Assembly: GCF_030247195.1 (NCBI RefSeq)
Contig: NC_080672.1
Span: 10,540,001 to 10,604,000, forward strand
DNA length: 64,000 bases
Reading direction: 5' to 3'
Source: Topomyia yanbarensis
Lineage: Eukaryota; Arthropoda; Insecta; Diptera; Culicidae
The notes under the pieces are model-generated. The model was given only the letters and a program-made list of their open reading frames with translations, was not told the DNA's origin and did not search any database. Every line of letters starts with the position of its first letter. Within the stretch, counting starts at the first letter, position 1. The position numbers were made by a program, and so were the translations under genes. Shown here piece by piece: positions 24,810 to 35,588 of this stretch.

Positions 24810-26503
24810 GTTTCATATTTTTGCCACTTGGTATTGCTATAGACACTCAAATATTACTATGAGTGAGAATCTGATGGACAATTTCATTGTCTACAACTAT
24901 GTAAAAATCTGTAAATCGATCTGAAATCGCCCGGCAAAGTTATTAAAATTTTATCAAAATTTTAGCTTTGCATGAGGCCTACTGGTTAATAAACCAATTT
25001 CAGAAAATATTTTCGTTTGGGAAAAATCATTTGCTTTAATAGAACAGTGTATACAGAAAAATATGACTGCTGTGAAAATCTCATATTAAACGGAAAAATT
25101 ATATTTTCAGAATCCACGGGTCTTGCGCACCAATGATATTTTATGACCGAGAAGATATAGAGAAGGGTAGATAAAATTTGTATGGAATGGTACTCTTTTC
25201 AAAGATGTTGTGTAATGTAGTAAAAACGAACTGTTTTTTTCTGTCAAAAATATATCATTTCATCCCTCGTTCTGGAGGATAGCTGATATAATCTTGAATC
25301 AACTCTTTTTACATCAAAATCTTGTAAGATACATTTGGCTTAAATTTAAATCTTTATATTTGAACAAACTCGATTATATATTTAGACATTTGAGAATCCC
25401 GATTGACGATTCATCGAACGATATACCTACAAGGCTTTTCTTGTACTCCAATAACACTTTGGCTTCAAAGGAAACAAATTTCATACAATCTAGGAGAAAG
25501 GTGTCAAAGCCTACTGTCAGAATTCTTTTTGAGAAGAAATTCCGGAATCGCTATACGCTGAACAGAAATCGCAATAGTCAATGAGAAATAAAAGTTTTGT
25601 CTATTATACGAAAATAGGGAGCTCAATATAAAAGTAGATATAGAAAGTACCACCTTTACCCGAAAGGGGTGTTGCTGTTACTGTCGGGTTTTCTTCTTAA
25701 AGGAAATTATGAAACTTGATTGTGATGCCTTTTCCTAAGACTTTGTGAAAAGTGTTTCTTTTGGAAATAAGATGCGATTTGAGTGCAAGCGAAACCTTAC
25801 TTTTATATATTCTGGTGAATGGAATCTGCGCCAAAAGTTATCAAACATATACCTAAAACTCAAAGCTTTTTCCTCTTTCAATTATCTTTATTTTAATATT
25901 GAAAAAGACTAACAGGATGTTCAATCAAAACTTGCAATAAAATCCGTCATTTAATACAATGACTTGAATTGTCTGATAAGGTACATTCAAATAGAAAGTT
26001 TTGAATTTAAGCCAAATGTATTTTACCAGGTAAGGTCAGGAAGGAGGATAATTCTAGATTAAATAGGCATCTCTATGAATGTTTATGCATATTATAAAGA
26101 AGACACGAATATCTAATAGAAAAAAAATCTGTTAACTATTTTAATCGAAATCTTTAAAAGGTAAGAGTACCGAATAAGTCTGGTCAACATTTCTCTATAC
26201 TTCGATGTTCATAAAATATCATTGGTGCTCAAGAACTGACTTAATATGGGACTTTGTAAACACTTAAATTCATCTGAATACACTATTCAACTAAACCCAA
26301 TAATTTTTGTAAGTCTTGCAAATTTTTAAACAGTATGCGCCATGCATATCTAAAGATTGATAAAATGTTAATAATTTTCTCAGATGATGTTATATCGATT
26401 CATATCTTACTACAAAGTTGTAGACACTACATTTTTTCATCAGATTCTCAATTTTAGTATTATTTGAATTTCTATAGTACCACCTGGCGGCAAAAATGTG
26501 AAC
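24810..26503. mobile_element. 1.7-kb full-length imperfect palindrome (foldback element)
   Basis: The left arm (24810 to about 25640) matches the reverse complement of the right arm (about 25660 to 26503). Shared landmarks from the outside inward: TTTTTGCCACTTGG / CACCTGGCGGCAAAAA; GAGAATCTGATG; GTCTACAACT; TGCATGAGGCC-like; GCACCAATGATATTTTATGA; ATACATTTGGCTTAAAT. The homology runs to near the centre, so the whole element is one hairpin rather than a gene with terminal repeats. No transposase is present. It shares landmarks with the smaller palindrome at 59208-60018. Confidence 0.85.
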
Positions 26504-29500
26504 CAGCATCCTTGTAAAACCTAAATTTTTAAACAAAAATCTTTGCAATGAAAAGTTGTTCTAGACACCCCCGTCCGATTATTTTGCGATCGTTTGTAAA
26601 TAAAAGGAAAAGTCCATTCTTCCGCATCCTGAAGTTCCGCGGATCCCGATTTTTTTTTTTGAAAAAAGTTGTACGATAAAGACACCGTACTTTGTAAACC
26701 ATTGTAAGAAAGTATATTTTCTTCACTCATTTTGAAATAATTTTCCTATTTTATATTCAAAACTTTGATGCATAAAAGGAGCTCGAGAAGTTCTGAAAAA
26801 ACTCTTATTTTTATGTCCGCAAAATAATTAAAATAAAAAATCTAGAAACTATGACGTTCCACTATGGAGGCGATTAATTTTAAAGGAACTTTTTTTTCGA
26901 GGTCAATATCAAGAGTAACGATTATATTTAATGTAGTATGCACGGCTATTTTCCTTGCAGTAAAATAAAATGGAGATTTACGATAAGAGAAGAAATTAAA
27001 AACTAAAAATTGACGGATAAAGGATTAATGATCAAACCGATGCTAATATTTCTATTGCCTCAATGTGGTTTGTATATATTTTAAAAATTCGTCTACATAT
27101 GACGTCGCTCGACTGCTTACTAATTATGAGGACGCAAGACAGCTTTAGCGCTAGTAGTGCGTACTCCATAGAATGCATTTCAATGAAGAAATTAATGATT
27201 TGAAAATATTAACAAATAATATATAGAAAATATAAATAAATAATTAAGTAAATAAATGTATATTCCAGTAAAATCAATAATGACCGTTGCTTCATTGTGT
27301 CTTATTTTATCCAATTAGGATGCTGGTATGGCGAGAAAACCTTCATCTTTCGGTTGACAGCTGCACCCATCGTCGTAATGTTTAGCCTTCCTTTGAATGA
27401 TGTACGACTAACGTTATCGCCGCGCTTGCCCTATTCCAAGAAATGAACGTGATATTATAAATTATAAATATTATAAAAGAATGTGTTAAATAATTGCGTT
27501 GCGTTGCGTAAGCACAGTATACTTCGTAGATTGCAGACTGATGACTCTCATTTCCAGCCAGACTACTTGAGGAGCATTGTTTGGGAATAACAATTGATCC
27601 AGTCCAAGCGAAAGTTTCGCCTAAGAGCCACCATTGCGGGCCACGGCCATCTTTACCGTAATTTGGGATGAGAAAGGAAGTGTTGATGTGGTACTTACTT
27701 AATGGAAGACCTCGACTCAGTGACACTCCCATAAGTACCACGGATTGTGTAGTGGGTGGGTTGTTAGTCAGGATTCGCTTCAAGCAAGAGATGCAACTGA
27801 GAATATATTTTCGTGCATGTTTGAATAGTTTATTGACTGTAGGATTCGAAAAACTTCCAGGCTTTTAAACTCTGGCTAATCGTTTATCGAGATTGTTTCA
27901 TCGAAAACAACTTGAACTCCGGACAGCCGGCTCTCGGGAGTGTTGTCGACAACGTAAAATGGACCGTAAACAATGAGTTTAAAAGTGGTATGGTGGAACA
28001 TTCAAAAATTATGTCACGCAAAGATTACCCAATACTAACTAACTCTCTGTCATGTTACCACATTATTTTTCTCCTTGGTCTAATACGAATCAAATTCTTT
28101 TAGTTCTGCCTTCATTTTGTAGTAGCACTTTTATGCCGTTACTCGCAAAAGTGTTCATGTTCTATGGAATTTCTTATATACATGGCGCAATCGTGCGTAA
28201 AACGGTCGATTGCGTCAAAGCACATGACGTGCTCCCCTCCCATTTATGTCACAATTAGTCGTATCTCTTACTCCTAATAACATGGCAGAATTTATAAATG
28301 GTTCTTCATGGGTTACCACAAGCATATTGAGATCCCGTAACTTGAAATTTTCCACCTCGTTCGAGTAAACGTTCCGATATTACAATAAAGACGCGAAACA
28401 GAAAAATATAAATGCTGCGTTCCTAAACGATATTAGCATCATGCACGAATCAAGCACCCCCCGTTTTCAAATGGTATGTACTTATTCTTAGCTCAGTATA
28501 ATTGACTGATGAGTTAATGGACTAAAAGTAAAGCATTAAATATGACCAAAAAACATTTTTTCCTCGTGCTGAAATGATTGCCGCAAATTGGTAATTGGAT
28601 TTGAATTGATCTTGCGAATTGTCAATTCTCCACCTTCATACATAATTCAAAAGTCATTCACTCAGACAAGACCATGCGTATTTCCCACCCGCATTAAAGG
28701 CCCAGTGGATTCGTTTCCTTGTTGGTCAAATAAACACTAAACAAAGAAATAAATTAGTTTGCTCAGTCGAAAGAAATGTCAGCTCGATTGTCTTCAACCG
28801 GCGGATACGTGTTCCCTTACAGTGCCATCAAATGAAAGTACATTTAAAATTACATACGACAAAATATGTGCAATTCAGAATATAACGAAATGAAGATTGC
28901 TTAATTATTTGCATTTAAAAAAGATCGGAAAAAATTAGTTGCATAACCAAGGTGGTTCATTTTCAAAGATAGCACTGCTGATGAATCACTGTATAAAAAT
29001 TGGTGATAAGGGACGCGGACGAAAATAGCTGACCACCACCTATAAAAGAATGTGTTAAGGTGAAGATATGTGGAAGCCACGTTGCTAGGCATCGGCTCGC
29101 TTGTTTACATTGAGAAAAACTGAAATCTGAAGTGAAAATTTAAACGCACAAATGAGAGTTTCCAAACATTTTCCTTCGGTCATCTGCACATTGGCAGAAA
29201 ATTTGAAGTTTTGTTAGTAAACGATTAAAGTTTCGCGAGTGTTTTTGCAGTGGTGTGTGAATAAAGTGCATTTGAAAAAATGCAATGAAAACGAGAAGAA
29301 AAATAAGAGTGTTTCGAAAAGAAACCCCAAGTAAAGAGGGGTGATATTTTCGCACAAAATAGGAGCTACAGATGGCATTCCGTCATGAACTCGGATTGAT
29401 TGTATAGGAAAATGTTCTAGCTTCCTTAAGTAGCAGTTTCGTGGCACACCAGCAAGGTTAGTGTGTTGAAAAACGTATTTTTATATTTGCTTATGTCAGA

Positions 29501-29663
29501 TACATGGTTAGGCAGGGGAGAGGGGTGTGTGCGGGGTAGCAGCTATGTTGTGGCTCGCATGTATAATGTCCTTAAATAATTATACATAAACGTTCCACTC
29601 ATCGAATATATGTTGTTCGATCATAATGAGCCATAACACTTGCTTGAAAGTGCCTGTGAGTAT
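26504..29663. other. Unassigned AT-rich DNA with one unplaced frame
   Basis: The only notable frame is on the minus strand at 27382-27783 (133 codons, TTG start; first ATG near 27731). Its GC content and codons look more gene-like than the surroundings, and a GTAAGT donor-like site lies inside it (near 27697), but I recognise no family. A possible untranslated-exon-like patch lies at about 29120-29460. Neither is strong enough to call. Confidence 0.3.
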
Positions 29664-29671
29664 CTCTAGAA
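29664..29671. repeat. hAT target-site duplication, copy 1 (CTCTAGAA)
   Basis: CTCTAGAA is repeated as ATCTAGAA at 29845-29852 and exactly at 30128-30135. Confidence 0.8.
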
Positions 29672-29844
29672 CAGCGGTTCTCAACCTTTTACGTACCATG
29701 GCCCCTTCCGAAATCATCGAACCGGTTTAACATTGAGTTTGTTTGCTAACACTATATTATTTTCCGACATACATCTGGGTAGGACCCCCAGCAACTAACT
29801 CACGGTCCCATGGGGGTCCGCAGACTTTAGGTTGAAAATCGCTG
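29672..29844. mobile_element. hAT MITE 1 (173 bp)
   Basis: Terminal inverted repeats CAGCGGTTCTCAACCTTTTA and, at the other end read in reverse, CAGCGATTTTCAACCTAAAG. There is no coding capacity. The CAGNGGTTCTCAACC end is typical of non-autonomous hAT elements, and the 8-bp duplication fits hAT transposase. Confidence 0.85.
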
Positions 29845-29852
29845 ATCTAGAA

Positions 29853-30127
29853 CAGTGGTTTCCAACCTTTTATGGTTTACCATCATTACCCTGCCAAAAA
29901 AGTAATATTTTTCAATTGGGTGAAAACCAGAATTTTACAATCAGAAACCAGTTCCTGAGCACTCTCAGAAAGCATCTCAATTCCTTCAACACTGAAACAA
30001 TATAAAAAGACAAATATTCAATGGAAATGCTGGGATAACAAGTTAAAATTTCTCCCGCATAATTTACCCCCTATAATAGTCTAATTTACCCCTGGGGGTG
30101 AATTCACCCCCCAGTTGAAAACCACTG
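29853..30127. mobile_element. hAT MITE 2 (275 bp)
   Basis: Ends CAGTGGTTTCCAACC and, in reverse, CAGTGGTTTTCAACTGGG. Different interior from MITE 1, so a second family. It sits directly after MITE 1, separated only by the 8-bp target copy. Confidence 0.85.
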
Positions 30128-30135
30128 CTCTAGAA

Positions 30136-30789
30136 AATTACTGTCTTTCCTTCGGAATTGAGGCCAGTGTCAAATAGAATGTCGGATGCCGGGTATAAAG
30201 TTATTCATAACATAATATTAAAAATAAAATGTAATTCAATATTAAAAGATTGTAGGAAATCAGTATTAAAAATTCAGAATTCAAAAAAATATTGTTGGGA
30301 TTTTCATTATAGCATATTTAATTGCAGAAGGCGTCACTTAAATTGTACACGTGGATGGTATCGTTAGCAAAAAATATATGGTTTCTATTACTAGGATAGT
30401 CTGGACCAATTTCCTGTCGCAGAACCAGTGTTGCTGTCACTAACAAATATATAAATTGATATTACAGCCCTTCCACACGAGCCCAACAGGTTTTTTGAGA
30501 TGCAGAATTTTATTGAACGGAAGAGTAAAATTGTTCAATGAAATTGGTTTTGATTTTTCGGTGTGTTTTATTTGTGTGATTAGCTCATCAAGTTACCATT
30601 GAAGTCGTAGATATTTGTTCACCGTGCCAGTCTCCTGCATAGTGTGGTGTTGGTTTGTGAAATCCATGCGAGAAATCAAAGATTTTCTGTTGTAATTTTT
30701 GTTTAGCTCGTGATATTTTTTACATCAATGTGGATTCACCCACAAAATTTTACACACATTGCAATTAGTTCGCCTCGCCATCTGCAGGC
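30136..30789. other. Unassigned DNA
   Basis: No motif or repeat found. It may contain the 5' leader of the Jockey remnant that follows. Confidence 0.35.
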
Positions 30790-31140
30790 AAATTGCAGAA
30801 AGTGTTGCCTACATGTTAACAAGACGGATTTGAAAGTAGCTATGAGTTCTGCTCAAGGTTCTACTTGTAAGACATGTAATACTCTTGTTAATGGGATTGA
30901 CAAAATTGCATGTCGTGGCAATTGTGGATCGGTTTTTCACCGCAGTCAAGTTCCTGCTATGAGCCAAACTCTGAGCGCTATCGATGTCAATGAAACGATG
31001 ATCACCAGAACTTGTTCTAGGCTTAAATTGCCTTTCAAGCCGGGACCCGACGATTGCACTTCGGTACTTTTGAAAAGGTACACCGAAGTTTTAATGGCTG
31101 CGCTTTTTTAGCTTGAGCTTGTGCGACCACCCCTGGCTGC
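30790..31140 (+). pseudogene. Internally deleted Jockey-like LINE (ORF1 finger fused to RT)
   Basis: One frame reads a PHD-like Cys pattern (CKTCNTLVNG then CRGNCGSVFH) and passes directly into RT fingers-domain sequence (SRLKLPFKPGPDDC then VLLKRYTEV), ending at a TAG near 31110. In Jockey-type LINEs the finger belongs to ORF1 and the GPDG block to ORF2, and a whole endonuclease should lie between them. About 1.5 kb or more is therefore missing. Homologous RT sequence occurs near 49640. Confidence 0.65.
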
Positions 31141-31857
31141 TTCTCCATTATTGGTCTGGACTAGCTGAAGTTGCACAGGGAATCAACAGATAATTATGCC
31201 AATGTGCTACTCCTGGTAATCCTAAAGTGTATACCTATGCCGGCGCCGGCCAGGCCCGAACGTAGATCACGGAAGGAAAGGTAAGCAATGTTAGTCCGAT
31301 ACTTGCTTTTGCTAGAGGCCGTATAAACTACTGCGTACTCCTTAAGTATCACGGGAGGAGGATATTTGTTAGTAACTAGATATCGACCCATCAACTCATG
31401 AACCGGGAACCAACGGCTTTACTTCCCTTCCGAAGGAAGACGTGACATAGTTGACCGTCCGTGAGTTTCCCGTGATTGATCAAAGCCTGTTGAAATTGCA
31501 TATTGAACCAATTGTATGATACTTGGGAGTAGTACATCATACTCAACGTGCAACCTGAATAGACTAAGATTATAGTATGATCAATTATGTAGATGTAGAA
31601 TGTTAGTTCAACGCTTGTGGCTATTATGACCGAGGAATTCTCTGCATCATCTACAAGTGTCACAGGATAGGATTGGTGTTGGTAGGTATGGAGATGAATC
31701 AGAATATATCTTGGTAGATATTGTGATTTAGCTAAGTACTCACGCACTTTGTTTTTTCACTTTAGATCAAAGTTTTCAGGTTCCCGGTGACGACAAGGAA
31801 AGAAGAATGGATGGGAGAAGAGCTATACTGGCAAATACCGACTACCGTACGAGCGGT
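31141..31857. other. Unassigned DNA
   Basis: A 118-codon minus-strand frame (31747-31391) has no motif I can place. It may belong to the LINE or to the mariner remnant next to it. Confidence 0.35.
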
Positions 31858-32166
31858 TTAAACTCGAACGAGTGACGCAGAGTACTGCACTAGATGATTT
31901 TGAAGAAAGGACCGGGAGTGCGATTTTACGAAGTTATAGCTTCCGATGGCCCTACATTTTCTGACAGAGTGAAGTTCTGGCATGTTGAGATTATGAAAGC
32001 AAAAGTATTTTAAAGCTGATTTCAGACCTTCATGAGACCTCAAGAAGTCACTTATGAAGGTATTCGTCATTGTAGATTTGTCGGTAGACGGTTCCAGATT
32101 TAATAAAAAATGGTATGTTTTGACACATCTACAGATAGCTTGCCACACAAAAAACTTTTTGTGCAA
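31858..32166 (-). pseudogene. Mariner (DD37E-like) transposase remnant
   Basis: Translation begins near KKFFVWQAICRC, a block conserved in Tc1/mariner transposases of the mosquito DD37E group (compare LGNEGLVRQAI in the other copy near 38300). It later shows NMPELHSVRKCRAI where the family has a Pro-Glu-Leu-Arg-Pro-Ile-Glu...Trp-Ala block. The stretch holding the second catalytic Asp is missing or scrambled, so an internal deletion is likely. No terminal repeats recognised. The assignment is tentative because only two blocks match. Confidence 0.45.
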
Positions 32167-32435
32167 TTCGACAGCTTCATCTTAGGCCAATTCAATGAAT
32201 TTCTTACATAAAAGTTTGCTTTTTTTAAATACGGTTTTTAAACCAATGCTTAGAAAGTTATACCTTGGCGTGGAAGAACCGGTATATTAATATAGGTATG
32301 CTGTTACTGTAGAATTAAACTTCATCCTTTACGGCTATTGTACAACCGCCAGAAAATAGAACGTAAATCAGGTGCTATATTACTCCCTAAGGAGAAAATT
32401 GGTTTAAAACCGTCTTTATGTATGAAGGGCACAAA
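32167..32435. other. Unassigned DNA
   Basis: Contains GTAAATCAGGTGCTAT near 32362, which recurs directly after the next inverted repeat (near 32714). Confidence 0.35.
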
Positions 32436-32715
32436 CCTAATTATAATTAGTCCAGGTTTTTTGCGTTTCCACTTCGTCTCTTCAGAACCACGGCACTTGA
32501 CAAATGCACCGGGCTGACGCTAAGTCCAAAATTGGAAACACTACTTGTGAACACACTAAACCGACTTCTAACTTACGATGTTCCGTAAGCGAAGAGGTTC
32601 TGTTTGCTGATGAGACATACTAAAATCGAACCTTGTTTTCAGCTACGCAGGCGAATGCAAGCAAAATACTTCTGAAGAGATGAAGTCGAAACGCAAAAAC
32701 TTGGACCAATTGTAA
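32436..32715. mobile_element. MITE-like element with ~52-bp inverted ends
   Basis: The left end reads AATTAGTCCAGGTTTTTTGC then GTTTCCACTTCGTCTCTTCA. The right end is the reverse complement with about 80% identity. About 280 bp in total, no coding capacity. Confidence 0.65.
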
Positions 32716-32729
32716 ATCAGGTGCTATGA

Positions 32730-33440
32730 ATCATGAACGAACGAATCAGACGAGACTATTGTACTAGGTATCTTGAACCAGTTCACATATACATGAAAAA
32801 TGTTTCATGATTTTGTGAACTATTTTATGATCATAAATGATATGTCGTGGTTATTATATTAGGATTCATGAACTAATTCACGTATACATGAATAACATTT
32901 TATAACTTTGTGATTTATTTCACGGGCAAGCATGATCGTGACTATTGTACTAGAAATCATGAACCAGTTCATGAACTAATGAATAATATTTCTTGATTTT
33001 GTGAACTATTTCACGAGAATGGATGTTGGATCGTGAAATATAATATATTGGGAACCATGAATTAGTTCACGAGGATTGAATGGATTCATAAATAAAATTC
33101 GTAATTCGAGTTTCGTAAAATAGTTCACGAAAAAATATCCAGAATGTTTTGATTTTGTTACTAATGTTCCTAAATATATAAATAACGTCATGAGTCAAAC
33201 TTTGGTTTTATGAATAATTTTCATAAAGTTGTGATCGATTTGGTAGTGACAGGACGGAAACCGTGACTGAAGTTCACAAAACAAAAACCAATAAATAAAA
33301 GCGTTAGGCTGGCGTTACTGAAGAGAAATTGAACATAATCATAAAACACATGATTTTTGTTCATGGTCTTGTTTTCATAACGTAAAAAGAAGATTGTTCC
33401 AGTATTCATGGCACTTTATTCACGATTTTTGGAACAATTT
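32730..33440. repeat. Degenerate ~100-bp tandem repeat with TCATGAAC/GTTCACG motifs
   Basis: Five to six imperfect units. Each has a CATGAACTAGTTCACG-like block, CATGAATAATATTT, and TGATTTTGTGAACTATTTCACG. The unit itself contains short palindromes (TCATGA, GTTCAC/GTGAAC). Confidence 0.65.
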
Positions 33441-35366
33441 TTTCCGTGTATACTTATTGAACAAAGCATAGATTAAGCTGTTTTTATGTACAAAACATTA
33501 CAATTCGTTCAACTGTCACTGTCAAAACCATCAAATACAGGTGGATAATGTATTTTTGATACAGTCCTTGCGTCTCGTTAGTGGTGTATCGAGAAGGTCG
33601 GGAGGGCTTATTGGCCCTTTTTATGTTTTATGTAATTAGATTATTAGTGGTACTTTTTCTCGTGTTAGGAGAAACTTGCCACTACGATCACAGGTTATTC
33701 TTTGTGGATGCTCTTATTTGTTATAAATATTTTAAATTGCCCAGATCCATTGTAGTTAGAACTTTGTTCCCGACGTGTATTATTTCATGCATCGCTAGGT
33801 ACAATAAGATGCCATCCGAAGTAAGTAAGAAGAAATAACGCTGCAAAATGACAGAGAATCCGATAGGCAAAGTTTAAATTCATCTTACGCTGTGAAACAT
33901 TCAGATTTATTAATTTTTCAATATGCATTGAACCGGTAACATCTACTGATATATTTTTATTCTGAACACTGTAAAAATGCCGAACAAGAAAAGGTGAGAA
34001 AGAAATATCAGAACAACCACTTCCGAACGTCCCTCATATGATCAAAACGTTACAGGAGCATCAGACAACCAAGCAGAACGATGGTAATGGCAGAAGAAGA
34101 TGTTATCGAATCATTTCAAGCTTCTACCCAAAATTTCGTTTATTTTGTTCAAAAAAACAAAGAAGCGGTTTCAACTACATATTGTATGATGGGACTTACA
34201 CCAGACCAGGCATTGCATTTATCGCTTATATGAGTAAATGCGCCCGGATAATATCTTACTGCGACAATAAAAACTCACATTTTCACACGAAAAGTTATTG
34301 GCACTCACACAACTTCTCCGGATAAATACAACGTGTTATTTCTCCGGATAAATAAAACCGCCGGAGAATGCGCGAATGAGTTTATCACGGTATCCGTTTT
34401 GCGCTCGAAGCCTTGCTGTCACTAAAACACGAAAAAACAAGTCTATCGCACTTCTTTGCCGCTTTTCTTTGAAACTAAGTGTATATTTTGACGCTTTTAT
34501 TGATTTTCACGAAATTCACTTTCTCTGGTGAGAAGGAAAAAATCAAATTAATTTTTTCCGGAAAATTATTCTCACGCTATTTGTGGAGACGGAGAATTTT
34601 GCGACTCATCCTTTCTCGGAAAAGATGGACATCGGATAAGCTTCTTCTCGCGTGAGTGAGAGAAGTACAATGTCTGCACCAGACGAATCCCGGAACATGG
34701 CCATTTTCAATATCATATAATTATTGGTTGTATTTATTTTAAATAATTAACATTAAGGAATCTATATTTCCAGCTCAAGTTTTTTTATATCTTCATCCAC
34801 TACTTGCACTGACTAGGCATGTTAATGTCAGTTTGTCTATTCGGTAAAAGTTCCTGTTAATCTACATACTGTTTTTGGTTTTGAGAATAATATGGAAAGC
34901 GTGCCAATTGAGTCAATTTATTACGAGGTATCCCAACCTCATGGTTACACCACTGGTCAGGAATGCATGCTAATGCTCACGCTCACATCTGAAATAGCTG
35001 CTACATATTTGATTGTCATTTGGATTTTCCACTAAGTCGCTACAAAATAACAAAAAAACAACAGCGTTACTTCTATTGCCGGAGGGATGCTGAAGGATGC
35101 ATGGTCGATGCAAACGAGAGCGAATGGCGATTGGATTGCCAGATACCTTTTTCTCTTGATTAGCATCAATTTCATTCAGCCCTAGTCTCCAGCTTCAATT
35201 TTCAGTCCAACACACGAAGCGACGGTATAATGGTGGTATGTTGTTACATCTATATTCATTGGTATTGAGAAATGAATACACAATCGATATGAGCGCTTTT
35301 GTTGAAGTGAAAAAAATGCGGTGGATCGTCCGATTTCGACCAAAGCCTACTTATATCCACTCTACA
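33441..35366. other. Unassigned AT-rich DNA
   Basis: Only minor structure: TTCTCCGGATAAATA occurs twice (near 34312 and 34340). No gene supported. Confidence 0.35.
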
Positions 35367-35588
35367 CTAATATGCTACGCTTGGTTTCGAAATGCAAGCA
35401 ACACAATTGCAATGATGGGAAGCCTGGTTGCGCCCGGCTGCTTTGATAGCAATTGTATCTCCCATTTCCTTCCAGGGCGTGTTCGACAACACTTTGCTTT
35501 GACATGAAGAAAGAGCGGCTTTGTCACGCACAGAAACGGCATAAATGGCTCCATTACGGATCGCATGATAGAATTGAATTATTTGCAT
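35367..35588 (-). pseudogene. Possible MADF-like domain fragment
   Basis: The ATG frame at 35588 reads FYHAIRNGAIYAVSVRDK and then NTPWKEMGDTIAIKAAG. The spacing of the aromatic/Ile block, the Ile-Tyr, the basic segment and the Trp-Lys-Glu-Met-Gly resembles the first two helices of MADF DNA-binding domains. The third helix is absent. Base composition is higher in GC than the flanks. It may be one exon or a relic, or a chance match. Confidence 0.25.

Noticed and set aside
29115..29460. Possible 5' untranslated exon (leader-like sequence ending at AAG-GTTAGTG)
   Set aside because: Only a weak donor-like site and leader-like composition. No ATG frame or promoter element was found.
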